A stretch of DNA of 47,500 nucleotides from Symbiodinium natans (taxonomy: Eukaryota; Sar; Dinophyceae; Suessiales; Symbiodiniaceae): NCBI GenBank assembly GCA_905221605.1, contig CAJNDS010000224.1:819085-866584 (forward strand). Direction: 5' to 3'. This document shows, piece after piece, positions 22,901-33,509 of this stretch; position 1 is the first letter of the stretch; the number at the start of each line of letters is the position of its first letter. A program made the position numbers and the translations under genes. The notes beneath the pieces were generated by a model that was not told where the DNA came from, did not search any database, and saw nothing but the letters and a program-made list of their open reading frames with translations.

Positions 22901-23870
22901 ATGCAATCCGATGAACTTTCAAATAAATAACACAAGAATTACTGTCGGAGTACTCAAACATCTCGAAGAGATGCCAGGGCCTGCACGTGTGACGCTTGCC
23001 AGATGTCTCGCGCAGCTTTCCGATTCCGCGCCTGGACAGGATAGAGAAATGGAAGGAAACTATTTGTACTTCTGTTTGTGCGAGTCGTTCCAGGCGTTCA
23101 CCTGCAGTACGAAGCTTGGGCACGAAAGCCTTCTGTGGATAGATGCTTCTCATGGTGTAAAGTTGGAGTTTTTGCGCAGGGCCTGGGGTTGCCGTGACCA
23201 GCTGTGATGGCGAGCTGGGCAGGCGTTGAAGGGTACGCACTTGCTAAGCGAGTCTCGTCGAGTGTCTTGGAGGCTTTTTCGTGCTCTGTCGGGGATGCTC
23301 CTTATGCTTTGCTATGCCAATTGACCACTCGTTGCGTTGCTACCAGCTATACCCCCTTTCCATCCCATTCCCTTAGAGGAGCCAGAGAGTCCGTGCTTGA
23401 ATTGGGCCCCGGTGCGCTTCTCGCTGCACCCCCGTGCTCTTGCGCGGTTGCGCACCTGCTTTTTGAGGCTTAGTACCCCTTCTTATCTGCTTTTCTTTCA
23501 TGCGCGGGGCCATTGCGGCGGCCAGCGTCGAGAGGGCGACCTGAAAGACCCCCCCCCCCCCCCGGCCCCCCCCCCCCCCCTTCCCCCTTCGCCCCACCCT
23601 GTTTCCCCCTCACTTTCAATCTGGCTGTGCCTTCCCCTTCGCCTCTCAAATGGTGCCAAGTGCTTTTTCCATTCGACATGCAAGAAGCCGACCTTCTCCT
23701 CCTCCGCGTTGTGCATTCCTGGTCGAAGCAGTCAGACTGCGAACCACGTCTGCTCTGATGCCGGGTTGGGAGCCCCTCGGTCCTGGCCCAGTTGCCATGC
23801 TACCTGCAGAAACTGCGGCTGTCTCAGCGTCCATGGAAAAGGATGCCACATATGATCAGACATATCTATG
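19990..23870. other. 3.9 kb without a well-supported gene
   Basis: Frames on both strands are short and overlapping, and I could not chain exons under the GC/GT-AG plus G rule that works elsewhere. Notable pieces are an alternating GC/GT stretch near 20165-20215, a C-run pair at about 23549-23580 and one isolated plus-strand exon candidate listed separately. Confidence 0.5.
22379..22456 (+). CDS. Isolated candidate exon, unknown protein
   Basis: A 26-codon block flanked by AAG|GTG at its start and AAG|GTG at its end reads VTGAKHTTRELHKLRG followed by a hydrophobic VVIVVARK. Its length is a multiple of three and its composition looks protein-like. It lies on the plus strand, against the direction of the supported genes, and I found no partner exons. 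It could be chance or a remnant. Confidence 0.22.
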
Positions 23871-23874
23871 TAAA

Positions 23875-23961
23875 TATATATATAAATATAAATAAATAAA
23901 TAAATATAAATAAATAGATAAATAAATATATATATATATATGCTCCCCCCCCCCCCCCCCC
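23875..23961. repeat. TAAA/TA microsatellite followed by a C-run
   Basis: ATAAATA and TA repeats lead directly into about 17 C residues at 23945-23961. This is the proposed left terminus of the AT-rich island. Confidence 0.9.
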
Positions 23962-24114
23962 ATGCGCCCACGCTTCAGCATGGTTTCCAGACAAAAATAC
24001 TACGTTCCGCCACGCGCGGTGGTTTTTAAAGGGGGGAGGGACTCCCATAAAACTCCAGCAGAAGTGACCTGAACAATTTGCTCGAGATTGTGGATTGCAT
24101 GCTAAATGGAAATC

Positions 24115-24905
24115 CAATGCATGTGAATAGCGTTCCCATCAAATTTAATTGGGTTCATAGGATTCATCTTGTTTCAATAGGAATCTTAAATGAAAAGGAA
24201 ACCCATTAATAGGAATGAGAACCCTTAATTCTATCAAATTCTATGGGAACCCTATTCAAATGACAGAATAAAATTGATAGGAATCATATTACATTTGTAC
24301 GAGCCTTATTAAACTAATTAGGCAAACTATGGAAATATATTGGAATCTTATACACAGAACAACAGGAATCCTCTATTTCAATCCATAGGAACCCTAGAAA
24401 AAGTAGAACCCAATTATGCTTGATAGCAATCCTAATAAACTGAAGAGGGCCCCTACTAAAATTAATAGGAACCAATGGGGCTCCTATAAAGAAAGCGTGA
24501 ACCCCTAATAGGAATCCTACTAAAATTCATATGAGCCTAAACCAATCGGTATCCCTTTCAAACGAATGCGATCCATTAAAATAAACACGAATCCCATTAA
24601 CATGAATAAGCATCTGATTAAAACTGATAGGAAGTTTATTACATTAGTAGGAGCCTTATTAAAAGAATTAGGAACCCTATGAAACTTTATTGGAATCCTA
24701 TAAAAATAAATGCAAATCCTCTATTGACTTCATAGGAATCCTGCCAAAATTTTTCGGAACCGATAAAAGTTAATAGGAAGCCTATTAAAATGAATAGGAA
24801 CCCTTGCCAAACTGAAAAGAACCGGTTGTAATTCATAGGAACCCTGTTAAAATGAGAAGGAATCTTGCTAAATGAATAGGAACCAATAGGACTCCTGTTT
24901 CAAAT
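24115..24905. repeat. Degenerate AATAGGAACCCTATTAAAA repeat
   Basis: A loose repeat of about 20 bp built on AATAGGAATCCTATTAAA, with many substitutions. The core AATAGGATTCCTATT is itself close to palindromic. No reading frame survives across it. It ends where the palindrome array begins. Confidence 0.85.
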
Positions 24906-24915
24906 AATGTGAATC

Positions 24916-26370
24916 GGCTTAAAAGATTGGTTTTTTTTGGGACAGTACAGTGTTTTTGCAGTCCCAGGCCTCGAAAGTGCTGTACTGTCCCAAAAAACCA
25001 ATCTTTTAAGGCAAAAAGTGCAAAAATGCTTTACTGTCCCAAAAAACCAAAAAAACCAAAGTTTGCAGACCTTGGGCTCCTCCAGGGCCTGGAGGTCTCC
25101 AAAATTTGCTTTTTTTGGATTTTTTAGGACAGTGCGGCATTTTTGCTTGTTTTGCCTTAAAAAGATTGGTTTTTTTTGGGACAGTACAGCGTTTTTGCAG
25201 TCCCAGGCCTCGAAAATGCTGTACTGTCCCCAAAAAACCAATCTTTTTAAGGCAAAAAATGCAAAAATGCTGTACTGTCCAAAAAAAACCCAAAAAAACC
25301 AAAGTTGGGAGACCTTGGGCTCCTCCAGGGCCTGGAGGTCTCCCAACTTTGCTTTTTTTGGATTTTTTAGGACAGTGCGGCATTTTTGCTTGTTTTGCCT
25401 TAAAAAGATTGGTTTTTTTTGGGACAGTGCAGCGTTTTTGCAGTCCCAGGCCTCGAAAATGCTGTACTGTCCCCAAAAAACCAATCTTTTTAAGGCAAAA
25501 AATGCAAAAATGCTGTACTGTCCCAAAAAAACCAAAAAAAACCAAAGTTGGGAGACCTTGGGCTCCTCCAGGGCCTGGAGGTCTCCCAACTTTGGTTTTT
25601 TTGGTTTTTTTGGGACAGTGCGGCATTTTTGCTTGTTTTGGCTTAAAAAGATTGGTTTTTTTTGGGACAGTGCAGCGTTTTTGCAGTCCCAGGCCTCGAA
25701 AATGCTGTACTGTCCCAAAAAACCAATCTTTTAAGGCAAAAAGTGCAAAAATGCTGTACTGTCCCAAAAAACCAAAAAAACCAAAGTTTGCAGACCTTGG
25801 GCTCCTCCAGGGCCTGGAGGTCTCCAAAATTTGCTTTTTTTTGGATTTTTTAGGACAGTGCGGCATTTTTGCTTGTTTTGCCTTAAAAAGATTGGTTTTT
25901 TTTGGGACAGTACAGCGTTTTTGCAGTCCCAGGCCTCGAAAATGCTGTACTGTCCCCAAAAAACCAATCTTTTTAAGGCAAAAAATGCAAAAATGCTGTA
26001 CTGTCCCAAAAAAACCAAAAAAAACCAAAGTTGGGAGACCTTGGGCTCCTCCAGGGCCTGGAGGTCTCCCAACTTTGGTTTTTTTGGTTTTTTTGGGACA
26101 GTGCGGCATTTTTGCTTGTTTTGGCTTAAAAAGATTGGTTTTTTTTGGGACAGTGCAGCGTTTTTGCAGTCCCAGGCCTCGAAAATGCTGTACTGTCCCA
26201 AAAAACCAATCTTTTAAGGCAAAAAGTGCAAAAATGCTGTACTGTCCCAAAAAACCAAAAAAACCAAAGTTGGGAGACCTTGGGCTCCTCCGGCCTGGAG
26301 GTCTCCAAACTTTGTTTTGTTTTGGTTTTTTTGGGACAGTACAGCGTTTTTGCTCTTTTTGTGCCTAAAA
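24916..26370. repeat. Tandem array of ~242-bp units, each made of two long palindromes (6 copies)
   Basis: Each unit contains hairpin A and hairpin B. Hairpin A has arms AAAAGATTGGTTTTTT...GGGACAGTACAGC and the inverse GCTGTACTGTCCC...AACCAATCTTTT, with the loop near CAGTCCCAGGCCTCG. Hairpin B has arms starting AAGGCAAAAAATGCAAAAATG and ending in the inverse, with the loop around CTCCTCCAGGGCCTGGAGG. Units start near 24916, 25160, 25404, 25645, 25882 and 26127. Because the array is palindromic, both strands stay open for more than 400 codons with near-identical translations (FFGTVQHF and FLGQCGIF types), so neither is credible as protein. Confidence 0.95.
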
Positions 26371-26454
26371 CATTGGTACAGTGCTCGCTGCTCTCGGAGG
26401 CTTCGAAACCTAAGCCTCCAAACCCTACCATGGCACCTGAGAGGAAAAAGTGTG

Positions 26455-26474
26455 GGCATATGGGGGGGGGGGTA

Positions 26475-26512
<38 letters not shown>

Positions 26513-26515
26513 ATA
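26455..26515. repeat. G-run and (TA)n microsatellite, right terminus of the AT-rich island
   Basis: GTGTGGGCATATGG runs into about 10 G and then a TACCA-(TA)n tract. It mirrors the left end in inverted orientation. Confidence 0.9.
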
Positions 26516-27400
26516 CGTACATATTACCGCGTCTTTGCCACCCAGTGGCTGGGCGGGCACTGGCTAGACATGGCTGGAATGGGTGGCCTCAGCAGCGGCG
26601 CGTGGCTCTCACTCCCTCGCCAAGAGACGAAGAGACGGGTCAGAGGCGGCGGCAACTCCTGCCCTTTGGCGATCTGAAACAAATCCGCGACCTAAGCAGA
26701 GATGTTAAGCAGATACAAGGTCCAGTGAACTATACGCCGTCAGCTCGATTCTTCTGGAATCTCATAAGGGGCCGCAAGGCTGCTGCCGTCACCTTGTTCG
26801 GAACATTCGCGGATGGTTCCTCTTGTGCTCCATGAGCGCGAGAGCCAACGAGAAAATTCCAGCACAAAGCGCATAAAGCGCTGAGACTGCAGCCTGCTGT
26901 GCCATTGGTTCCTTCTGCCTGCTCTCACAAGATGCTTTTTGGAGCATCCAGCATGGTGCAATGTGGAGAGGGGAGGAGAGGAGAGACGACTTGACTTGCT
27001 CTGCTGGCCCTATAGCATCGCTCCTGGCACCGATCATGGAGAGGATTTGGCTGCCCGCAGTGTTGGTGCCGTGCTTCTGGGACGGGGCGGGAGCCTCAAA
27101 GGCTCAAGAGCTCAAGGGCCTCTGCTGAGCCTTGGGATCAGGTGCCCGGCCCTCTCGCCCCAGTGTGAGCCTTTGCCTGCCTGGGCATACGAGAGCTTGA
27201 GCTTGGCCTGTGCGCTGCTTCTGCATCGAGCTCCGGACATGCGCCGAGGGCCTCAGAACTTACTGCGAGGCTCCATGCAAAGGCTGAGAGGCCGGTGGCG
27301 AGACTCACTTCAATTCCTTGAATGGGCGTAGCCGCCTGTTCTGATCCACATTGTGCCAAAAAAAGGGGGCTGAGCCGAGTGCGCATTGCGCAATCCCGTG
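26516..27400. other. Flank between the AT-rich island and the low-complexity gene
   Basis: No supported exon. It may be the 3' part or 3' flank of the minus-strand gene that starts at 31689. Confidence 0.35.
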
Positions 27401-27407
27401 TGATTGC

Positions 27408-30400
27408 CCACGTGATTTCCGTGGAGGCCGCTATTGTTGCCATGGTTGCCGTGGGCGGCGTGGTTGCCACCTGTGAGCACACCTGCATGGTCCGCAGGCG
27501 AATCATATATCTCATATGCTTCGTTATGCTTCGTTAATATATTTGCTTAATAAAATTTGAGAGTTAGTGGTTTGCTCTCCTGCCTGGCGTCATTGGCTGT
27601 GCAGTGGGCCTGCGACATGATTGGCGAAAAGCATGTGGTCGGGTGTTTTTTAGCCTTTACCTGAACCTTACCTGAAGAGCGAAGAGGAAGGGAGGGAGAG
27701 GCCTTTCAGCGATCGGCGCCAAGGGCGCTGCCAACTTTGGAGCAGGCCTCAAGCACAACACTTCACTTATGCCTACCATGACAAGGGGCAAGAGTGGGAC
27801 TCCTTTCTGAGGTTCTCTGTGTAACTTTACCAGCTCTCTTCTTCTTTCCGCGGGTGTGAAGCTCATGACCCTCTCGCCCCATGCAGTCGCGCACCAGATG
27901 TTGCGGGCTGTCCTTTTGGGTACTCGTGCTCGTACTGACGTTTCCCATCGTGTGGAATCTGCAGCACACATTAAGCAGGGATCTCAAGTTGTCTCTTCCT
28001 GCCTTCCTTCCGTTCCTGCAACTGCAGCCGCAGCCCACAAGCGAGCTCCCCGAAGGGCGCTTGTTTACGTAAGTCGGTCTGTCGTGAAACGGCCGTCCGC
28101 TCAAAATTGGTGTTATGGAAGATGCATACAACCTCTACCACTCCACCTCTGGTGGAAGTGTGGGTATGTGTGACACGTGGCAGCGGAACAGCATTGACGA
28201 TAATGACTGAGCATAGGATTCAGTGTGTGTGTGTGTGTGTGTGCACCACACTCTCTTCAGATTGCATCACATTCCGGCCAAAGGTTCCGGTTCAGAATGC
28301 CAAGTTGTTCTTCTTCGGAGTCAAGTCTCTGTCTTCCCGCTGAAAGGCTGTTCCGAAGAGCGAAGTCCGCGTGATGCATTTCCTTCCGAAGCGAGCATGA
28401 CTCTGCGGGGCTTGCGTCGAGCGGCGCTCGGGTACGAGGTCTGTTGGGACTGCTGCCCGTAACGCGTGTGATGCTCGTCGCTTTCTTTCTTTCTTTAGGG
28501 CTTGGGGCGAACCTCGCGCCAAGGCGCGAGCGAGAGCCCCTCTCTTTGTCTTCTTCTTCTGTTTCTTCTTTTCTGTCTCTTAGTTCCCGTTTCTTTTTGA
28601 GAGTCCGAGGGGCGCCGGCGCTACAACGACGGGCGCGGGTGCCACCGGCGTGACTGGCGCGGGGGCGCTGACGACCGGCACCTCGCTACGCTCGAATCGC
28701 TCGAACTCCTCGTCGTTTTGCTCGTTTTGCTTCACCTCTGAAATATGGAGAGAGAAGGCTCTGAGCGCTCACTGGCCTCTGCCTTGGCTTAAACACCAGC
28801 ATCTTGCCTCGGTTGGTTTGTCGTTGGCAAACCATTTGCTGAAGCCTGGCAGCTGCACACAAATTGCGGCAAAGGCAACCCAAACAAGCAGAAGGCACAG
28901 AACCCTGACCAACTTCATGGAACTAGAGAACACGAGGCAAACACCGCAAAGAACGCAAAGAACACATGAACCCTGCTGCCCGCGCAGTCAGCGGGAACAC
29001 AAGGAAAAGATCTGCCTCAAACGTGCAACACAAGCGCAGTCTGAGGCCTCGGGACTTCAGCTTGTCCTCCTGCCATTGAAGGACCATTGAAGGGGACCCA
29101 TGCCGTTGGAGGCACAATAGGCACACTAACCGGAATACAAGGGGAGGGGTAAAAACATCAAGCTGTCCTTCCGTGCGTCGGCAACCTGGACTTCGGGCTC
29201 AGGGGCCTCGCAGAAGCTCTCAGGGACGAATCTTGACTCAGAACTTGCACAACTGCCTTCCAGCGTCGTGTGAATTCCTTCCTCAAGAGCGTTGAGTGTC
29301 GGACGGCCATTTGCACCGGCTGTACCGGCTGCAGTGGCTGCAGTGGCTGCAGCGGCTGTAGCGGCGGCTCAGACATACCCCCTTTACGCTCACCTCAGTT
29401 TGCTCCGCAACCCGCTGCAAATCGATTGGACCTAGAATCCCCGAGACTCAGCGGCATCCTAGGTAGGCACTCGTGTTGGTCGGAGCAGGCGGCGCATTGT
29501 ACTGCAAAAGCCATAACAGCACAACAAAAAATCACAACGGGCCAAAGACGCATGAAGTCATGAAGTACGTGGCTGCAAAGCCTTCCGAATGTCACCCAGC
29601 GTGCAGTCCAGCAGGCCTTTGGGTGCAAGGGGTGCCAAAGGCGGTGGAAGGCAGTGGTGCAAAATCACATGGCGTATCAGGCATTGCAAGTCGAAGTCAC
29701 AGGCAAGGCGCATTGTTTTGTTAAACGTCCGAGGTCGGCACTACCTTCGTGGACCACCGAGGTGTCTGGCATGTCCCATTGGGGCTCGGGCTCCTCTTGG
29801 CCCTGGCTCAAGGGAGTCTGAGCACCCCCGCAGCTACTATAGTAGCACCTCTCTCAGTCTCTACCTCCCCCCGCCCCCTTCCCTTCCCTTGCGGGACTGT
29901 TCCCTTCCCTTCGCTTCCCTGCCCTTCCCCCTTCAACACATGAAGCCGGCCACAGACACATACTGGGCCCAAGGATCTGTAACCTTCGCAGGAGAGGCTC
30001 GGTAGTAGCTGATGCACCATACCGCACTCGCTTCGCCCTGCGAACTTGGCCTGACCACCATAGCCCCAAGTGTTTCCCCACCTGCCCCAGGTGAGGCTGA
30101 GTGACATGTGTGACTTACGTCCACAACTGCCCGCAACTTTCAATGTTTCCTGCCTGTCCCGGTCGTGGCGGTCGTGTCGGTCGTGCCAGTCATGCCGCTC
30201 CCGTTCGTGGCGCTCGCCTTGGCGCTCGCCTTGGCGCTCGCCTTGGCGGTCTCCTTGGCGCTCGCGGCGGTCGTGCCGCTCGTGTCGGCGCCAATCCTTC
30301 TCCTCACCCGCTCAAAGCATGGAGTGGCCGGAAATCGGAAACGTTCGCAGAAAAGAGCTGGATGCGCTTGAGTCCTCATGCTCGTAGTCATGCTCAAGGT

Positions 30401-31689
30401 TATTCCTCCTTCCTGTCACGCAGCAAGAAGGACGCCAGAAGGACGCCGAAAGACTTGTGGCTTGGTCTACAGAGTCTGCTACTACGCTGTTTCCTGCTGC
30501 TTCGCACGTCACACGTGGCTCTACCGAATCAAGTGCTCGCCAATTTATCGCCACATCGGTCCCCACCTCGGTCCCCGCGGTCACCACGATCTCCACGATC
30601 GCGGCGACGAGCGTGGCGATCTTCCTCGCCATTCTCCTCATGCACTCATGCAGCAGCAGCTGGAATAATGCATCGGATGCAGGTGTGGCAAGTACCCGCT
30701 TGCATCTTCTGTGGATATTCCTACAAGACTCAGCATGCTCCGCTTCCTTGTCGCCCTTTGTGCGCGGCATCAGCCCGTTGTCCTGCCGAAGGCTATGAGT
30801 GAAATCTGTTTTAAGACTTTTCTCGCTTTCGCGTCCGAAACTCGCCTGGTCGATCGAGGGATCAAAGTTCTGGGGTTTGACCTGCAGGCCAAGGAGCTGC
30901 CTGCTAGAATGTCTTCACCCCCCCCCCCCCCCGGCAAGCATCTCAGGGAGCCAGGCGTGCGATTGCGGGAGGTCCTTGAAAATCATGAGCTCGTCCTTCG
31001 AAAATTGCGCCCACCTGGCGCAGCGCACAGTGGGAGCGAGGACTTCTGCTGTCCAGGAGCTCCCCCCCGGAGCTTTCTTTCTACAGCGGATCGCGTTGCA
31101 GCGGCAGAAAAACAGCAATGGGCACAGGCGCTCTCTCTGCTCGGCGGCCTGGTGATGTTTTTGAGAGATGTCTGTGGGACGGTCTTCAGTTCTGTGAGAC
31201 CGCACTACGTCGAAGATGCCAGGGCCCGGGTCCTCTGCTTCTAGCGCATCCATGTCAGCCACACTCTCTACAGGCTCCGCCAGATGAAGCGCCTGCGAAA
31301 GCGCAGACGAAGAACAAAAGTGCTGGAGCATACTTTGCTCTGAAGGCAGTGCCTCACCATTGTTCTCGGCCACTTCGACCTACAGAAACAACTGCCATGC
31401 TGCAACACACTGGGAATGCCTACCCCGGGCCTGGTCGGCATCCTGTCCATTTGCAGCGCCTTGCTGCCCTTGCTCTACTTGCTCTACTTGCTCTCCTTGC
31501 TCTCCTTGCTGTCCTTGCTGTCCTTGCTCAAAACTGACCTGCCCAGGTGACGGAAATCCCATCTCACGAAGATCAAGGGACGAAGATAAGGGGGAATTTC
31601 CGGGGCTTCTAAGGGACATCTCAGGGACTTGCCTCTCGGTCTTCAACTTGGCTCGTGTTAGCCATGTTGTCCACGCTGTCGCCGTCCAT
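27408..31689 (-). CDS. Putative eIF4E-binding (4E-T-like) low-complexity protein, multi-exon; 3' extent uncertain
   Basis: The first four exons join cleanly: 31633-31689 (start MDGDSVDNMANTS), 31431-31538 (Gln/Glu/Gly repeats), 31201-31292 (VESVADMDALEAEDPGPG) and 30936-31014. The fourth carries RWAQFSKDELMIFKDLPQS, which fits the eIF4E-binding pattern (Y/F)x4L(hydrophobic) and resembles the binding site of animal 4E-T. Next come an RD-rich exon from 30636 and an RE/QGER-rich exon at 30154-30302. Weaker exons that may belong are 28622-28735 (EEFERFERSE, then a Pro-Val-Ala run), 28426-28473 (RYGQQSQQTSYPS) and 27408-27470 (HGNHGNNSGLHGNHVG). Donors are mostly GC. Proteins of this kind repress or localise mRNA. 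The function is inference from one motif plus composition, and the last three exons could belong to a second gene. Confidence 0.5.
27881..28069 (+). CDS. Possible first exon of a single-pass membrane protein
   Basis: A plus-strand frame starts at ATG and reads a short basic segment, then a hydrophobic stretch GLSFWVLVLVLTFPIVW typical of a signal anchor. It runs to TTTAC|GTAAGT, a perfect GT donor. A short frame near 28109-28210 (EDAYNLYHSTSGGSVG) could be downstream. It is opposite to all supported genes and overlaps the 4E-T-like gene span, so it may be chance. Confidence 0.2.
28220..28243. repeat. (GT)n microsatellite
   Basis: A pure GT dinucleotide run of about 24 bp. Confidence 0.95.
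29270..29376 (-). CDS. Possible Pro-Leu-Gln repeat exon
   Basis: The minus strand reads MSEPPLQPLQPLQPLQPV and then MAVRHSTLLRK before AAG|GAATTC. It lies within the span of the 4E-T-like gene and has similar low complexity. Neither the joining phase nor the start is established. Confidence 0.3.
30154..30302 (-). repeat. 12-bp tandem repeat coding QGER in an RE-rich exon
   Basis: CTTGGCGCTCG-type units repeat near 30210-30250 and give (QGER)n on the minus strand, followed by HD/RH pairs. The frame is kept by the multiple-of-three unit. Confidence 0.7.
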
Positions 31690-31692
31690 TGC

Positions 31693-32504
31693 TGGCTTTC
31701 CGGGTCTAGGACGATGATGTGGAAACGTTAAACCAGGATCACACATCCTTCAATCACGTTAAAGTGCGGCTTGCGGCAAAACCATGGCCTGTTAAAATGA
31801 CCGATAATAGCGGGTAACCTCCAGCCGCTGACCTGCTGCCAGTGCGGGACAGACGGGATGCCGAGTAGTGCCCAATAGAGGCTTGTCAGCTGACTGTTGG
31901 TGTCTCTGAAGTGCGTTCGTGTGCCACGGCTCGAGTTGGCTGCGGTGATCATTGTGCCAATCGCCGGCTTCTCTCTCCATGAAAGGATCCTAAGGCAAAG
32001 TGCAAGGTAATTGCCGAGTCTTTGTTCGGGTGGGGTGGTGGATTTCAGGCCGCCTCAAACACTGTTCAACACTGGCTTTGTGGCGAAAGATCCAGGTCGC
32101 AAATTGGGATTTCGAAGCGTTCGAGCCGCGGGAAACTTGCCCCCCAACAAACATTTCTTCAGTGAAGCACTCGGTCTGAAAGGTTTGCTGTCAAGCCCTG
32201 AGAAGGGATTGGACACTTTGAAGCGCCCAGAGCGGCGCGGCGTAGGGGCCAAGCGCAGCTTCGAACACCGTTTTTGCCCGGAGCGTTAGAGCATTTGCAC
32301 GTGTCCCTGCATAGCCACCACAAATAGCAGCACGTATGCAATGGTGGTCAGTTGTGTGAATCTGAGTGAGACGTGCCGCTGGCACTGTGTATGGTACAGG
32401 CACCACTACCCTCCCAAAAGTACTGCAAATCATGCTTCTGTCAGCCTCTCGTCACACAACTTCACATCTCACAAGGCAATCTACGGGAGGGCGGCAAAAC
32501 CAAA
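31693..32504. other. Intergenic stretch between the unknown small gene and the 4E-T-like gene
   Basis: No exon is supported on either strand. Several short frames overlap each other without motifs. This would hold the 3' flank of the upstream gene and the trans-splice region of the downstream one. Confidence 0.4.
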
Positions 32505-32642
32505 TCAAGGGTTCCAGTGGCTGTCCATGTGCTTCAGCACATACTCCTCCAAGACGTCACGCATCTTCTGGAGAAACGCCTGCTCGTGTGCGACGTCTCG
32601 TGAGCAAGACTTGTTTCCTTTTGTAAACAGCCTCTCTTCATC
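32505..32642 (-). CDS. Terminal exon of a small unknown gene
   Basis: A 45-codon block follows GAAG at 32643 in phase 0 and ends in TGA at 32505-32507. It reads DEERLFTKGNKSC, then QAFLQKMRDVLEEYVLKHMD and SHWNP. The middle is strongly amphipathic and helical in character. Upstream pieces may include a block at about 33350-33395 reading GDGGEWWIDPENGFS and one near 32870-32915 starting DCGWHEYVDG, but their phases are not resolved. The gene must fit in the 1 kb between 33.5 and 32.5 kb. I do not recognise the family. It has the orientation and exon style of its neighbours. Confidence 0.5.
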   Translation of the reverse strand, partial: DEERLFTKGNKSCSRDVAHEQAFLQKMRDVLEEYVLKHMDSHWNP

Positions 32643-33180
32643 CTTCATGAAGCTGACAAAGCTGACAGAGCCGACTCTCCCCCCTCCCGACCCTCACGGC
32701 CCTCACGCCTGATCCTTGGGATCCTTCATACTCGGCTGCAATGCCCGCACGCCCAAGCGGCGCGCCCTCTCTGGTGCAGGGTGAGCTTCTGTGGCGATGC
32801 CTCCCGGTCTGGCTCTGGCACAACGGGGCTCATTCTATAACACTGATCCAGGCAAACCATGCCCTGACTGATCCGTCGACGTATTCGTGCCACCCACAGT
32901 CCTATTGATGCTGTATGCGTTGAACCGACAACAGTCAATGATGCAATAACCTACAGCATCTACTACAGGATTGCTATGACTACGTCGAGAGAGGACCGTC
33001 TGTTGATATGACGGCCAATCTGCCACCGTCCTTGGGCAGTGGTCACTGGGCATTGGGCAGTGGATGGTCGATGGCTCACTGCCCCCCTGCTCTGTAAAGG
33101 CTAAAATAATGACATCCCGGCCCGCATGCAGTACTCTGTTGTGTGGAGTGTGAAGTCGTCATTGCACGTCCAGCGGATTT

Positions 33181-33182
33181 CG

Positions 33183-33227
<45 letters not shown>

Positions 33228-33241
33228 ACACACACACACAA
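33181..33241. repeat. (GA)n-(CA)n compound microsatellite
   Basis: About 40 bp of GA followed by about 18 bp of CA. Confidence 0.97.
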
Positions 33242-33509
33242 ACAAGTGAAACGAGTGGCGAGGTTCCATGAACCGATGGGTTAGTATGTCACATTGTCTT
33301 TGTGCAATCGAAAGCCATGCAGTGCATGCAGCAGGCAAGTTCAGTTCACGGGACGACCTGAGAAGCCATTCTCCGGATCAATCCACCACTCTCCTCCGTC
33401 TCCCTGTGCATCCAGCAGCGACTCCGGGCAGTTTGCCAGGCACCACCTGATCTTAGCATTTCATTATCAGTAGTAGCCGTATCAGTAGTATCACTATGTA
33501 TCACTACAG

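Larger units (their letters stand above)
23875..26515. mobile_element. AT-rich island with inverted TA-repeat/poly-C ends (possible non-autonomous element)
   Basis: The left end reads (TA)n, then GCT, then about 17 C, then CATGCGCCCACGCTT. The right end, read on the opposite strand, is (TA)n, then GGTA, then about 10 C, then CATATGCCCACACTTT. This gives imperfect inverted termini of roughly 45-50 bp. The interior has two repeat families and a composition unlike the flanks. There is no transposase. Because both ends contain TA microsatellites and C-runs, coincidence cannot be excluded. Confidence 0.4.

Noticed and set aside
24937-26368. Two open frames of over 400 codons, one on each strand
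   Set aside because: They are mirror translations of a palindromic tandem array with Phe/Lys/Pro-rich repeats and no domain. Openness is a by-product of symmetry and unit length.
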